A stretch of DNA of 64,000 nt from assembly GCF_014203225.1 (NCBI RefSeq), contig NZ_JACHIO010000020.1, forward strand, positions 57,557 to 121,556. Direction: 5' to 3'. Origin of the DNA: Granulicella mallensis. Lineage in GTDB: Bacteria; Acidobacteriota; Terriglobia; Terriglobales; Acidobacteriaceae. Shown piece after piece: positions 43,904 through 52,814 of this stretch (the first letter of the stretch is position 1; the number at the start of each line of letters is the position of its first letter). The notes under the pieces are model-generated. The model saw only the letters and a program-made list of their open reading frames with translations, made no database searches and was not told the origin of the DNA. The position numbers and the translations under genes were made by a program.

Positions 43904-44779
43904 CTAGCTCAGCACCCGCCGCCGAAATCCCTTCATCCCCAGCCATGTCAGCAGTGCGAGAAAAAAGCACAGCATCAAGAGAATCATCGCCTCAGGCATG
44001 TGACCCAGCGTAGGCGTCAACGCCGCCCGCAGCCCCTCACTCATATACACGATCGGGTTAACCAGCACGCCCAACTGCATCCACCGAATCGGTGCAAGCG
44101 CAGCCCACGGATAGTACACGCAGCCAAGAAACGTAATCGGCATGACCACAACGCCGAAGATCAGGCCGATCTGTTTCGGCTGCACCGACGTACCGATCGT
44201 CAGCCCCAGCGCACCCGCCAGCAGGCTCGCCAGCACCAGCACCGCAGCCAGGAAGAACCAGTTCGACACGTGCACCATCACCGGCGTGCTGGGAATGTAA
44301 TAGGCCAGCGGAAAGACGCCTGCCGCCGCAATCAGACTCTGCAGCGCGGAAAAGATGATTTTCTCCGCGGCCACCGCCGCAATCGGCAGAGGGCACATCA
44401 CACGGTCGTCGATCTCGCGCGTAACGCCGAACTCCTGTGCCAGCGGCAGCGCCACCGCTGCGATCCCGGAGAACATGATCGCCACCGCCATCAGTCCCGG
44501 CAGAAGCACCGTGCCAAAACTGCCCCCGGTGGCTCCAGCCATCTGGGCCGTCGGATTCAGCGCCGCCCCGCCGCTCATATGGGGCATAACGTACGTGAAG
44601 ATGAACAGAAACAAGAGCGGGTTCATCGCCACGCGAACCAGGAAGGGCCCAAGCTCGCGCATCAACACGCGCAGATCACGCAGCATCAACCCGCCAAACG
44701 CTCGCGTGTAGCTCGTGCGTCTGCTTATGCCTGTCTCACTCATCACTGCAACGCTTGCTGCCATATCGCTCACCCTCAA
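43904..44779 (-). CDS. ABC-2 type transporter permease
   Basis: A 291-residue, six-helix inner-membrane protein of the ABC-2 exporter type (LFLFIFTYVMPHMSGG, GLMAVAIMFSGIAAVALPLA, LVLASLLAGALGLTIGTSV, LIFGVVVMPITFLGCVYYPW). The conserved ABC-2 stretch around helix 5 with a YYP motif is typical of DrrB/NodJ-like permeases. Its start is 4 bp beyond the ATPase gene stop, so the two form one operon and one transporter. The substrate cannot be read from sequence; drugs, lipids or polysaccharide are common for this class. Confidence 0.88.
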   Translation of the reverse strand: MRVSDMAASVAVMSETGISRRTSYTRAFGGLMLRDLRVLMRELGPFLVRVAMNPLLFLFIFTYVMPHMSGGAALNPTAQMAGATGGSFGTVLLPGLMAVAIMFSGIAAVALPLAQEFGVTREIDDRVMCPLPIAAVAAEKIIFSALQSLIAAAGVFPLAYYIPSTPVMVHVSNWFFLAAVLVLASLLAGALGLTIGTSVQPKQIGLIFGVVVMPITFLGCVYYPWAALAPIRWMQLGVLVNPIVYMSEGLRAALTPTLGHMPEAMILLMLCFFLALLTWLGMKGFRRRVLS

Positions 44780-44783
44780 ATCG

Positions 44784-45740
44784 TTACTCGCGCAGATCGC
44801 GTCCGGTCAATCGAATAAACACTGTTTCCAGGCTCGGCTCAGCCGTCGTCACATCGCGCAGCCCGAACTCGTTCGCTGTCGTCACAACACTCGCCAGCAG
44901 CCCGTCCTGCGCCTTCGCGAGCACCCGCAGCCCGCTCCCATGGTTGATAGGCTCGACGCCGTTTACGCCGCTTAGCCCCCGCAGCCGAGCCTCCAACTGG
45001 CCACTGCGGTCGCCATCCTGCAGACGCAGTTCATAAATCTTGTCTCCGCCGACACTCGCTTTCAACGCGGCCGGCGTGTCCTCGACCAGAATCTTTCCAT
45101 GGTCGATGATCGCGAGCCGGTCGCACAGTTCGTCCGCCTCTTCCATGTAGTGCGTGGTCAGTACAACCGTGATGCCCTCGTCGCGCAGACCGCTCACGGC
45201 CTCCCACATGGCGATGCGGCTCTGCGGATCGAGGCCCGCACTGGGCTCGTCGAGAAACAGCACCTTGGGCCGATGTGCGATAGCGCGCCCAATCTGCAGC
45301 CGCTGCGCCAGTCCTCCGCTCAACGCCTGCGGATACGCCTTCGCACGGTCGCTCAGACGAAACTGCTCCAGCAACTGCGCCGTGCGAGCGCGAGCCTCGG
45401 CGCGCGACATTCCGAAGTACAGGCAGTGAAAGAAGATATTCTCTTCCACCGTGCAGGAGCGGTCGAGCGTGTTGTACTGCGGCACCACGCCGATCGACCG
45501 CCGCGCGACAGCCGCATGCGCAACCACGTCGATCCCCGCGATCCGCACCGAACCGGCAGTCGGTATCGCCCGGGTCGTCGCAATGGAGATGGTCGTCGTC
45601 TTCCCCGCGCCATTCGGCCCAAGCAGCCCATAGATCTCACCGGCAGGCACGCGCAGGTCGATGCCATCCACCGCTGTGACTGAGTTCTTGCCGCTGTAGA
45701 CCTTACGCAGGCCCTTGATTTCAACGATGGTATCGCTCAA
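44784..45740 (-). CDS. ABC exporter ATP-binding protein (DrrA/NodI type)
   Basis: A 318-residue ATPase. Walker A is GLLGPNGAGKTTT, Q-loop region VVPQYNTLD, ABC signature LSGGLAQRLQIGRA, Walker B VLFLDEPSAGLDP and the switch His in VVLTTHYMEEADEL. The C-terminal extension of about 90 residues is typical of the DrrA/CcmA exporter group. It is the first gene of the operon with the ABC-2 permease downstream. Confidence 0.92.
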   Translation of the reverse strand: MSDTIVEIKGLRKVYSGKNSVTAVDGIDLRVPAGEIYGLLGPNGAGKTTTISIATTRAIPTAGSVRIAGIDVVAHAAVARRSIGVVPQYNTLDRSCTVEENIFFHCLYFGMSRAEARARTAQLLEQFRLSDRAKAYPQALSGGLAQRLQIGRAIAHRPKVLFLDEPSAGLDPQSRIAMWEAVSGLRDEGITVVLTTHYMEEADELCDRLAIIDHGKILVEDTPAALKASVGGDKIYELRLQDGDRSGQLEARLRGLSGVNGVEPINHGSGLRVLAKAQDGLLASVVTTANEFGLRDVTTAEPSLETVFIRLTGRDLRE

Positions 45741-45887
45741 ATGTCTTCATCCCCCGGCAGACCCATTATAAGGAGCTGTAAAAGGAGCGCCTACGGGTTG
45801 GGCCGCTACGCGCCAACCACCGGTAGCGCGGTTATCGGCGCCACCTCCGGGACAACGTGATTTCCACGCAGCTATCATGTTCTGGTG

Positions 45888-47438
45888 ATGGTGACTATCC
45901 AACAGGACGACCTTATCGAGAGCGTGCGCGGCGCGCTGCAGTTCATCAGCTACTACCATCCCGTCGATTACATCGAAAACCTCGCCCGCGCCTACGAGCT
46001 GGAGCAGTCTCCCGCCGCCAAGGACGCGATGAAGCAGATCCTCGTCAACTCGCGCATGTGCGCCGAGGGACATCGCCCCATCTGCCAGGACACCGGCATC
46101 GTCACCATCTTCATCAAGCTCGGGCTGGAGTGCCACCTCGTCAGCAAGGACGGCGGCCCCGCCACCCTGAACCTGCAGGAGATGTGCGACGAGGGCGTAC
46201 GCCGCGCCTGGCTCGATCCCGACAACAAGCTGCGCGGCAGCATCCTCGCCGACCCCGCCTTCAGCCGCAAGAACACCAAGGACAACACCCCCTGCGTCGT
46301 CGAGGTCTCCCTGGTCAAGGGCAACACGGTCGACGTAACCGTCGCGGCAAAGGGTGGCGGCAGCGAGGCGAAGTCGAAGTTCGTCATGCTGAACCCGTCG
46401 GACTCGGTCGCCGATTGGGTCCTCAAGACCATCCCCACCATGGGCGCGGGCTGGTGCCCTCCCGGAATGCTCGGCATCGGCATCGGAGGTACCGCCGAAA
46501 AGGCCATGCTCCTGGCCAAGCAAGCCCTGATGAAAGACATCGACATGCAGGAGCTCAAGCTGCGCGGCCCCCAGACCAACATCGAGAAGCTGCGCGTCGA
46601 GATCTACGACAAGGTCAACGCGCTCGGCATTGGAGCACAGGGCCTCGGCGGCCTTACAACCGTGCTCGACGTAAAGATTCTCGATTGGCCCACGCACGCC
46701 GCCAACCTCCCGGTCGCGATGATCCCCAACTGCGCCGCCACACGCCACGCACACTTCGTGCTCGACGGAACCGGCGCTGTCTCTCTTGATCCCCCGTCAC
46801 TCGAGAGCTGGCCCAAGCTGACCTATGACGTGCACGGCGCGAAGCGCGTCAACCTCGACACCCTGACGCACGAAGAGGTCAAAACCTGGAAGCCGGGCGA
46901 GGTGCTGCTGCTCAACGGCAAGCTGCTCACCGGCCGCGACGCCGCCCACAAGCGCATGACCGACATGCTCAACCGCGGCGAAAAGCTGCCGGTCGACTTC
47001 CGCAACCGCTTCATCTACTACGTCGGCCCGGTCGATGCGGTGCGCGACGAAGCCGTCGGCCCCGCCGGGCCGACCACAGCAACCCGCATGGACAAGTTCA
47101 CCCGCCAGATGCTCGAACAGACCGGACTGCTGGGCATGATCGGCAAGGCGGAGCGTGGCGCGGCGGCCATCGACGCCATCCGTGACAATGAAGCAGCCTA
47201 CCTCATCGCCATCGGCGGAGCGGCCTATCTGGTCTCAAAGGCCATTAAGCACTCGCAGCTTATTGCCTTTGAGGACCTGGGCATGGAAGCGATCCACGAG
47301 TTCGAGGTCGTGGATATGCCTGTGACCGTAGCGGTCGATACCAAGGGCTCCAGCGTCCACATCACCGGCCCCGCAGAGTGGAAGGAACGCATCGCGCAAA
47401 GCATGGCCGTAGGCGGCGTGCCGATTCTCGGGCAGTAG
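45888..47438 (+). CDS. Fumarate hydratase, class I (iron-sulfur), alpha and beta domains fused
   Basis: A 516-residue, oxygen-sensitive [4Fe-4S] enzyme converting fumarate and malate in the TCA cycle. The alpha domain has PICQDTGIVTIF with a cluster Cys, PCVVEVSLVKGNTVDVTVAA and GAGWCPPGMLGIGIGG. The beta domain starts near residue 320 (KTWKPGEVLLLNGKLLTGRD) and carries YYVGPVDAVRDEAVGPAGPT and TRMDKFTRQML. The length fits fused FumA/FumB-type enzymes. ATG 45888 is adjacent to an in-frame GTG at 45885; no strong ribosome site is seen. No other TCA genes are adjacent. Confidence 0.93.
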   Translation: MVTIQQDDLIESVRGALQFISYYHPVDYIENLARAYELEQSPAAKDAMKQILVNSRMCAEGHRPICQDTGIVTIFIKLGLECHLVSKDGGPATLNLQEMCDEGVRRAWLDPDNKLRGSILADPAFSRKNTKDNTPCVVEVSLVKGNTVDVTVAAKGGGSEAKSKFVMLNPSDSVADWVLKTIPTMGAGWCPPGMLGIGIGGTAEKAMLLAKQALMKDIDMQELKLRGPQTNIEKLRVEIYDKVNALGIGAQGLGGLTTVLDVKILDWPTHAANLPVAMIPNCAATRHAHFVLDGTGAVSLDPPSLESWPKLTYDVHGAKRVNLDTLTHEEVKTWKPGEVLLLNGKLLTGRDAAHKRMTDMLNRGEKLPVDFRNRFIYYVGPVDAVRDEAVGPAGPTTATRMDKFTRQMLEQTGLLGMIGKAERGAAAIDAIRDNEAAYLIAIGGAAYLVSKAIKHSQLIAFEDLGMEAIHEFEVVDMPVTVAVDTKGSSVHITGPAEWKERIAQSMAVGGVPILGQ

Positions 47439-47454
47439 CACGTCATCTTTGCCT

Positions 47455-47620
47455 TTGTTGTTGCTGTTCTTTGCTTTTCTGGTTGTCATCAAAATTGCGC
47501 GAAGCGCGTTCCGTGACGCTTCAGCGTCACGGAGACGGAGGGAGCCGTAGCCTTTAGGCTACGGAATAAGACCCTCCGCGAGAATCGGCCTTTAGGCCCG
47601 GGCCTTTTGCTAATGCAGGC
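47455..47620. repeat. Hairpin cluster and half of an A-type end after the fumarase gene
   Basis: TTTGCTTTTCTGGTTGTCAT (47471-47490) matches the left end of the A elements, but no right end is found. It is followed by hairpins CCGTGACGCTTCAGCGTCACGG (47511-47532) and CCGTAGCCTTTAGGCTACGG (47545-47564). The rest of the gap up to 47846 shows the OmpA gene leader, with AAGGAG 9 nt before its ATG, and nothing else recognisable. Confidence 0.55.
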
Positions 47621-47846
47621 AAGAAGCCAGCTGCGCTCTTCGCGCGATTGAATAACACTCCCAGGAAACTTCAAGCTTCCCAAATCCCCATACAACCCCC
47701 ACGCAAACCCCTTTGGTTGCCTGATTTAGACATTTATTTCGCGGATACCTTTTGTCCTATGTGGGGCATCCGACCTTGTTGTAGCGATTTATCGCCAAGA
47801 GCCGTTGCGTTTTTAGCAGCGGCCAGTCAGCAAGGAGAACGGGACA

Positions 47847-49388
47847 ATGCTCAGCACGTGGAAGCAAACTACAACTGCAGCTTCATTCGCAGCGATTTTT
47901 GGAATCGTGTGCCTTAGTGCGACGGGCCAGGAGCCCAATCCAACCACCGTAGCTCCAGGAGCCCGCACGGGCCAGGTAACGGCACAGGGACCGGACGGCA
48001 CGTATGTCTATCGCATCAAGGTCGTGGAACATGATCTCGATGCCGTGAACTACTTCCATCGCAGCGGCTCGACGCACATCAACTTTACAGGCACGAACCT
48101 TCTCCCCGGAGCCAGGGGCGAGGCCAAGGTAGTCAGTGAACGGGGCGGTCTGCATATCTCCGCGGAGTTCAAAGGACTCACTCCGGCCAACGGATTCGGG
48201 CCTGAGTACATGACCTACGTCCTGTGGGCGATCTCCGCCGACGGCCGTCCCCAGAACCTCGGCGAGGTCCTGCCTGCAGGCACAAAGAACAACATCGAGG
48301 TAACGACTTCACTCCAGTCGTTCGGCCTGATCGTAACGGCTGAGCCGTACTTCTCGGTCTCCATGCCAAGCGATGTCATCGTGCTGCAGAACGTCTTCAG
48401 CGATAAAACGCAGGGCGTGCTGGAACACGTGAACGTGCATTACTCCCTGCTGCCCCGCGGCCTCTACGCCGACACCGGCGGATCGAAATCGGAGTTGAAT
48501 CCCATCACGCGCAACGAGCACAGCCCGCTAGAGCTGTATGAAGCGCACAACGCCGCACGCATCGCCCGCATGAACGGTGCGGACAAGTACTCTCCCGACA
48601 TCATGCAGGACGTTGCAACCGACCTGCAGAACGCGGATACGATGGACAGCTCCAAGCATCGCGATCAGAAGATGGAGATCACCTACGCTCGTGAAGCCGT
48701 CCAGAAGGCCGAGGATGCGCGTATCTCGTCTCTGCGCAAGCAGGCTTCCGAACGCCAGCAGCAGGAGCGCGCAGACAAGGAACAAGCCCAGGCTGACGCC
48801 GCGCAATCGCAGATTGCAGCCGCCAACGCCAACGCCCAGGCTGAAGCCGCCGCTGCTGCAAAGGCTCGCGCGGAGGCCGATGCGGCCAACGCTCGTGCTC
48901 AGGCGGCAGAGTCACAGCACAACGCCCAGAAGAGCGAAGCGGACGCCTCAGCTGTGCGCGAGAAACTGCGCGCACAGTTGAACTCGGTCCTCGCAACCAG
49001 CGAAAGCGCACGCGGCCTGATCGTCAACCTGAGCGATGTGCTCTTTGACACCGCGAAGTTCACCTTGAAGCCCGACACCAAGGTAAGCCTCGCAAAGGTC
49101 TCGACGATCCTGCAGCTCTATCCTGGGCTGAAGGTCCAGGTCGAGGGCTACACGGACTCGGTCGGCGGCGATGAGTACAACCAGAAGCTGAGCGAGAACC
49201 GCGCGAACGCAGTGCACGACTTCCTGGTGCAGAACGGCGTTCCCGCGGCGAACGTAACCGCTGCCGGCTACGGCAAAAATAAGCCTGTAGCGGATAACGG
49301 CACAGCCGCTGGCCGTGCACAGAACCGCCGCGTAAACCTGGTCGTCTCAGGCGATGCGATCGGCGTACAAACCACCAACCCCGAATAA
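47847..49388 (+). CDS. OmpA family peptidoglycan-associated protein with Ala-rich coiled coil
   Basis: A 513-residue exported protein. The signal peptide (about residues 1-27) precedes a beta-rich domain (about 40-210; EYMTYVLWAISADGRPQNLG, often seen in acidobacterial OmpA-like proteins). A long coiled coil rich in Ala, Gln and Glu (about 270-375) leads to the OmpA C-terminal domain (385-500: LSDVLFDTAKFTLKP, VEGYTDSVGGDEYNQKLSEN, RAQNRRVNLVV) that binds peptidoglycan. ATG 47847 has AAGGAG 9 nt upstream. It probably links outer membrane or periplasmic structures to the cell wall. A terminator hairpin follows. Confidence 0.88.
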   Translation: MLSTWKQTTTAASFAAIFGIVCLSATGQEPNPTTVAPGARTGQVTAQGPDGTYVYRIKVVEHDLDAVNYFHRSGSTHINFTGTNLLPGARGEAKVVSERGGLHISAEFKGLTPANGFGPEYMTYVLWAISADGRPQNLGEVLPAGTKNNIEVTTSLQSFGLIVTAEPYFSVSMPSDVIVLQNVFSDKTQGVLEHVNVHYSLLPRGLYADTGGSKSELNPITRNEHSPLELYEAHNAARIARMNGADKYSPDIMQDVATDLQNADTMDSSKHRDQKMEITYAREAVQKAEDARISSLRKQASERQQQERADKEQAQADAAQSQIAAANANAQAEAAAAAKARAEADAANARAQAAESQHNAQKSEADASAVREKLRAQLNSVLATSESARGLIVNLSDVLFDTAKFTLKPDTKVSLAKVSTILQLYPGLKVQVEGYTDSVGGDEYNQKLSENRANAVHDFLVQNGVPAANVTAAGYGKNKPVADNGTAAGRAQNRRVNLVVSGDAIGVQTTNPE

Positions 49389-49411
49389 GCAAACCACCGC
49401 TTGGAACAAGA

Positions 49412-49441
49412 CGAAGGCCGCGATTCATATCGCGGCCTTCG
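49412..49441 (+). terminator. Terminator hairpin after the OmpA-family gene
   Basis: CGAAGGCCGCGAT (49412-49424), loop TCAT and ATCGCGGCCTTCG (49429-49441) form a perfect 13-bp stem 23 bp past the stop. No T run follows, so termination strength is uncertain. Confidence 0.65.
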
Positions 49442-49442
49442 C

Positions 49443-49632
49443 GCGTTAAGCAGCAGTTTGCTGAAATCAAGCAGCAGTCTGCTGCAATAGCTCTGTGCTG
49501 CAATATGCAATAACTGTCTGCTGCAATAACTCTCGTAGTGCAATAGCTCTGCGCCTAAATAGCCCTGTTTCGTTAAGGGCACGGCTTTCAGCCGTGCCAT
49601 AGATGCTTCCCTTGCACCGCGGCTTTAGCCGC
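49443..49632. repeat. CTGCTGCAATA degenerate repeats and two loop-conserved hairpins
   Basis: From 49447 to 49555 the text cycles through CAGCAGT, CTGCTGCAATA, GCTCTG and CAATAACT in imperfect copies of about 17-28 bp. Then come hairpins GGCACGGCTTTCAGCCGTGCC (49578-49598) and GCGGCTTTAGCCGC (49619-49632). No gene is seen between 49389 and 49793. Confidence 0.55.
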
Positions 49633-49793
49633 TGAGGGAACGCGCTTCAGCGCGCCACAGCCCGTCAGCACCCTCAAGCCCGCCTCCGCTTCAGACGCAA
49701 AGAGCACCATACCCAAGTTGCCCTCTTCCCCACGGAACCTGCATCCCCCGGCCCACGTACTGCACTCATCTCGATCTCAAAGAGGCATTCCTC

Positions 49794-50279
49794 ATGAACA
49801 CACCCATCGTCCTGCGTAGTCTGGCTCTCATCCTCTGCATCACGCCGCTCACCCGCGGTTTCGCTCAATCAACACCAGAACCAAGCCAGACGCTATTCCA
49901 GACAATCTCGGCACAGGACAGCGTGTTGTTTAACGCCGTAAACGCCTGCGATCTCCCCACGGTGGAAAGCAAGTTTGCAGAAAACCTGGAGTTTTATCAC
50001 GATAAGAACGATCCGCAATACGGGCGCAAGACAGTCGTCGACGGCATCAAGAACAATCTCTGCGGCAAGATCCAACGAGAGCTGGTACCCAGCTCGCTCG
50101 AGGTATACCCGATTCAAGGCTACGGAGCCGTCGAGATCGGCGTTCATCGCTTCCACCACATCGGCGCTCAAGACCATGATGTCGTCGGAGAAGCCAAGTT
50201 CATTCACCTTTGGCGCTTCAAAGACGGAGCATGGCAGATAACCCGCGTGATCAGCTACGACCACGGGAGCGCGAAATAA
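49794..50279 (+). CDS. Exported DUF4440/SnoaL-like (NTF2 fold) protein
   Basis: A 161-residue protein with a signal peptide (residues 1-25, ending LTRGFAQ). The mature part has the cone-shaped alpha+beta NTF2 pattern of DUF4440: ISAQDSVLFNAVNACDLPTV, FAENLEFYHDKNDPQYGRKT and a final FIHLWRFKDGAWQITRVISY strand pair. Such proteins bind small ligands or act as lyases or isomerases; no substrate can be named. ATG 49794 is preceded by AGAGG (49781-49785). It is monocistronic by position. Confidence 0.75.
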   Translation: MNTPIVLRSLALILCITPLTRGFAQSTPEPSQTLFQTISAQDSVLFNAVNACDLPTVESKFAENLEFYHDKNDPQYGRKTVVDGIKNNLCGKIQRELVPSSLEVYPIQGYGAVEIGVHRFHHIGAQDHDVVGEAKFIHLWRFKDGAWQITRVISYDHGSAK

Positions 50280-50352
50280 ACCTCCGCAAAATGGCCTGTG
50301 AAACAGGACTGACTAGGGTAGGACAAACAAATCAAGGCAGTTGCCTTTGCTT

Positions 50353-50545
50353 TTGCCTTTCTGGTTGTCATTCCGAGCGCAGCGAGGAACCTGCTTCCTC
50401 CCGTTTTTCGGCTATGCCGCCGCAAATGTCAGGGCCAGCGAAAACCAGACTGTTCAGGTTCTCTCTTATACTTTCTGGGAGCATGAGCAAAGAGCGGGAG
50501 GAAGGAGGTTCCTCGCTGCGCTCGGAATGACAACCAGAAAAGCAA
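50353..50545. repeat. Inverted-end element, copy A3 (193 bp)
   Basis: Left end TTGCCTTTCTGGTTGTCATT and right end AATGACAACCAGAAAAGCAA pair with one mismatch. The inner block CCGAGCGCAGCGAGGAACC is mirrored by GGTTCCTCGCTGCGCTCGG. The outer 45 bp closely match copy A1 at 8219, while the centre is unrelated. It fills the gap before the SDR gene. Confidence 0.8.
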
Positions 50546-50656
50546 AAGCACCTACCCTCCTTACCCCCATTCCGGAAATGCTCTAATAAATAAAGAGACA
50601 CAGACCGCGAATACCCCGGTCTGCCTCCATCCGATGAACAAGCCTGGGAGGTTCGT

Positions 50657-51433
50657 TTGGGCATTTCGCTAAAAAACAAGGTAGTCCTGATCACCGGCGC
50701 AAGCGCCGGTATCGGCGCGGCAACGGCCATGGAGTTTGCAAAACTTGGAGCGCGGCTTCTGCTCTGTGCCCGCCGCCGCGACCTGCTGCACACGATGGAA
50801 CCCAGCCTGCTCGCGGCGGGCGCGGCCTCTGTCTTCAGCTTTGAGCTGGACGTCCAGAGCCGCAACGCCGTGGAGATGGCCTTCCAGACCCTGCCCGATT
50901 CCTGGAGCGAGATCGACATCCTGGTCAACAACGCCGGCCTCAGCCGTGGGCTGAACAAGCTCTACGAGGACGACATTCAGAACTGGGAGGAGATGATCGA
51001 CACCAACGTCAAAGGGCTGCTCTACGTGACCCGCATCGTCGTTCCCGGCATGGTCCAGCGCGGCAGCGGGCACGTCATTAACCTCGGGTCGATCGCCGGA
51101 CATATGGCCTATCCCAACGGCGGCGTGTACTGCGCGACAAAAGCCGCGGAACGCTTCATCAGCGATGGCCTGCGCCTCGACCTGAACGGAACTCCGGTAC
51201 GCGTGACGTCCATCGATCCTGGCATGGTGGAGACGGACTTCAGCAAGGTGCGTTTCCGTGGGGATGAAGAGCGGGCGGCAAAGACCTATCAGAACATCGA
51301 TCCGCTACAGCCGGAAGACATCGCCGACGCGATCGTGTGGGCCGCAACCCGGCCAGCCCATGTAGGCATCCAGACGGTTGTGCTGACATGCGTCGCCCAG
51401 GCCAACCCGTTCGTTCTCACACGGAAGATCTAA
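50657..51433 (+). CDS. Short-chain dehydrogenase/reductase (YdfG-like)
   Basis: A 258-residue NAD(P)-dependent oxidoreductase. The cofactor motif is TGASAGIGAAT (residues 15-25), followed by ARR, which favours NADP. NNAG, the catalytic Ser in LGSIAG and Y-x-x-x-K in YCATKAAE complete the active site. It resembles YdfG-type serine/3-hydroxy acid dehydrogenases (FSKVRFRGDEERA region). The start is TTG 50657, strongly supported by GGGAGG at 50646-50651, 5 nt upstream. Confidence 0.9.
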   Translation: MGISLKNKVVLITGASAGIGAATAMEFAKLGARLLLCARRRDLLHTMEPSLLAAGAASVFSFELDVQSRNAVEMAFQTLPDSWSEIDILVNNAGLSRGLNKLYEDDIQNWEEMIDTNVKGLLYVTRIVVPGMVQRGSGHVINLGSIAGHMAYPNGGVYCATKAAERFISDGLRLDLNGTPVRVTSIDPGMVETDFSKVRFRGDEERAAKTYQNIDPLQPEDIADAIVWAATRPAHVGIQTVVLTCVAQANPFVLTRKI

Positions 51434-51507
51434 ATCAGTGAGGCTTTGAAAAAACAGGATTTTGAAAAAATGGGGTTTGAAAGGGCAGGATCTGAAACGG
51501 GAGCTTT

Positions 51508-51592
51508 GAAAGGGCGGGGCTTCAGCCCCGCCGCTAGAACCCGCTACGCGCCGTGGCTTTAGCCACTGAGGGAATGCTTCCGGAGCAAGCCC
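51508..51592. repeat. GC-rich hairpin repeat, family C
   Basis: GGCGGGGCTTCAGCCCCGCC (51513-51532) and GTGGCTTTAGCCAC (51553-51566) are followed by TGAGGGAATG, the same order as at 63766-63840. It lies between the convergent SDR and small hypothetical genes. Confidence 0.6.
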
Positions 51593-51853
51593 CTAAAGCT
51601 TAATCGACCACCCCAACTGCTCCAACTCGCGCTCGATCGTCGCCAGTGCAAGCTCCAACGCACTGCGACGATGCGGGCTCGATGTGCGCTCCGAAAGTAC
51701 ACGCTCGCGCGTCATCTCCAGGGCCTGGATACGGCGCTTGCGATCCGCTTCGGCGGCCTTGACCGCAGGGTCATCCTCTGGGCGGGCGGCCTTGGGCATG
51801 ACAGCCTCCGCCTGCTGTTCTTCGACGCTCTTCGATTCCCAGCCTTTAGACAT
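51593..51853 (-). CDS. Small hypothetical protein, helical
   Basis: An 86-residue protein that I do not recognise. The N-terminal 35 residues are charged and probably disordered (EEQQAEAVMPKAARPEDDPA). Residues 35-86 look like two amphipathic helices (KRRIQALEMTRERVLSERT, HRRSALELALATIERELEQL) ending GWSIKL. Codon use is regular, supporting a real gene. There is no membrane segment or signal peptide. It lies between a repeat and the porin-like gene. Confidence 0.5.
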   Translation of the reverse strand: MSKGWESKSVEEQQAEAVMPKAARPEDDPAVKAAEADRKRRIQALEMTRERVLSERTSSPHRRSALELALATIERELEQLGWSIKL

Positions 51854-51902
51854 AAATGTATTTTACGCCGCGAACTTACCAGAACCGAAATCGCCGGTTT
51901 CC

Positions 51903-52631
51903 CTACCGGCGTCCAAAGCGATAGACAACGCCGGCGTTGAATCCAAAGTTGTTCTGAACCTTCGTTCCGCTCGTCCCGGAAAACATGGTTGCAACATAGG
52001 TCGGGGTAAAGCGAACGGCAATATTCGGATAGACGTTGTAATCTCCGCTGACGCCGATCGAGAAAGCGGGCTTGAACCCGTCCTGCCAGAAACCAACCTG
52101 AGGGCCGGTGAATCCCTTTGCGCCGCCGCTGAAGATACCCCAGCCCACGCCGCCGAGCCCCTGCACGCTAAGGGCGTACTTTTCCTGGGCATAAAAGCGG
52201 TAGCTGCCGCCTCCCATGAAGGTGTACTCGTTGATTTGAGGATTGTGAACTGCGAGATTGATATTGTTGTTGAACTGGAGCGGACTCGCGTTGCCGAAGG
52301 AGCCGCGGGCGTCGCCTACAATAGCGAACTTGGGGTTCAGGTAGTAGTTGGCCGCCGTTGCCCAGCTCACTTGGTTGGTCCTCTTGGTCAGGTCGCCACT
52401 GCTGAAGCGCAGGTAGCCGCCACCACCAAAGACCTCCCAGCGATGCGAGTACGTGTAGTCGATGGTGCGCTGGATGCGGGCCTGACGGCTGGCATTCGTC
52501 TCACGGCGGGTGTGACGCTGCTGTTGCTGCTTATTCGTTTGGGCATTTGCCGTCGTCAAAACTCCGGCGAACAACCCGGCTGCCAACCCCATCACCATCA
52601 AACGCACTACCGACTTCCGCACATCACACAT
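51903..52631 (-). CDS. Outer-membrane beta-barrel protein
   Basis: A 242-residue exported protein. The signal peptide (MCDVRKSVVRLMVMGLAAGL, ending TTANAQ) precedes a Gln/Arg-rich stretch. Then alternating strands follow (WEVFGGGGYLRFSSGD, WATAANYYLNPKFAIVGDA, YTFMGGGSYRFYAQEKYAL, FGFNAGVVYRFG), ending in the terminal aromatic-basic pattern YRFGRR. This is the OmpW/OprF-like 8-strand barrel type. ATG 52631 is preferred over GTG 52658 because the signal peptide begins there; AGGAG lies about 10 nt upstream. Transport role unknown. Confidence 0.75.
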   Translation of the reverse strand: MCDVRKSVVRLMVMGLAAGLFAGVLTTANAQTNKQQQQRHTRRETNASRQARIQRTIDYTYSHRWEVFGGGGYLRFSSGDLTKRTNQVSWATAANYYLNPKFAIVGDARGSFGNASPLQFNNNINLAVHNPQINEYTFMGGGSYRFYAQEKYALSVQGLGGVGWGIFSGGAKGFTGPQVGFWQDGFKPAFSIGVSGDYNVYPNIAVRFTPTYVATMFSGTSGTKVQNNFGFNAGVVYRFGRR

Positions 52632-52754
52632 CGATCTCAAACTCCTGGAAACACTCACAGGCTAGGAAAGCCCGCATCTCTTCATTAGAACATCTCCGGA
52701 GGGCGGAAGGGGCGTCCATTCGCAGGATTGGTTCGTGCCGGAAATCCCCTAAAA

Positions 52755-52786
52755 CGGAAGGGCATGGCCTCAGCCATGCCCTTCCG
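52755..52786 (-). terminator. Hairpin between the DUF481 gene and the barrel gene
   Basis: CGGAAGGGCATGGC, loop CTCA and GCCATGCCCTTCCG form a perfect 14-bp stem 29 bp beyond the DUF481 stop. It is a loop-conserved hairpin and could end the DUF481 transcript; no T run is seen. Confidence 0.55.
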
Positions 52787-52814
52787 CCATTCCTTGCGAG
52801 TCTTGCAACAGCCT

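Noticed and set aside
45747..46754. 335-codon minus-strand frame
   Set aside because: It is antisense to the fumarase gene and has no recognisable motif.
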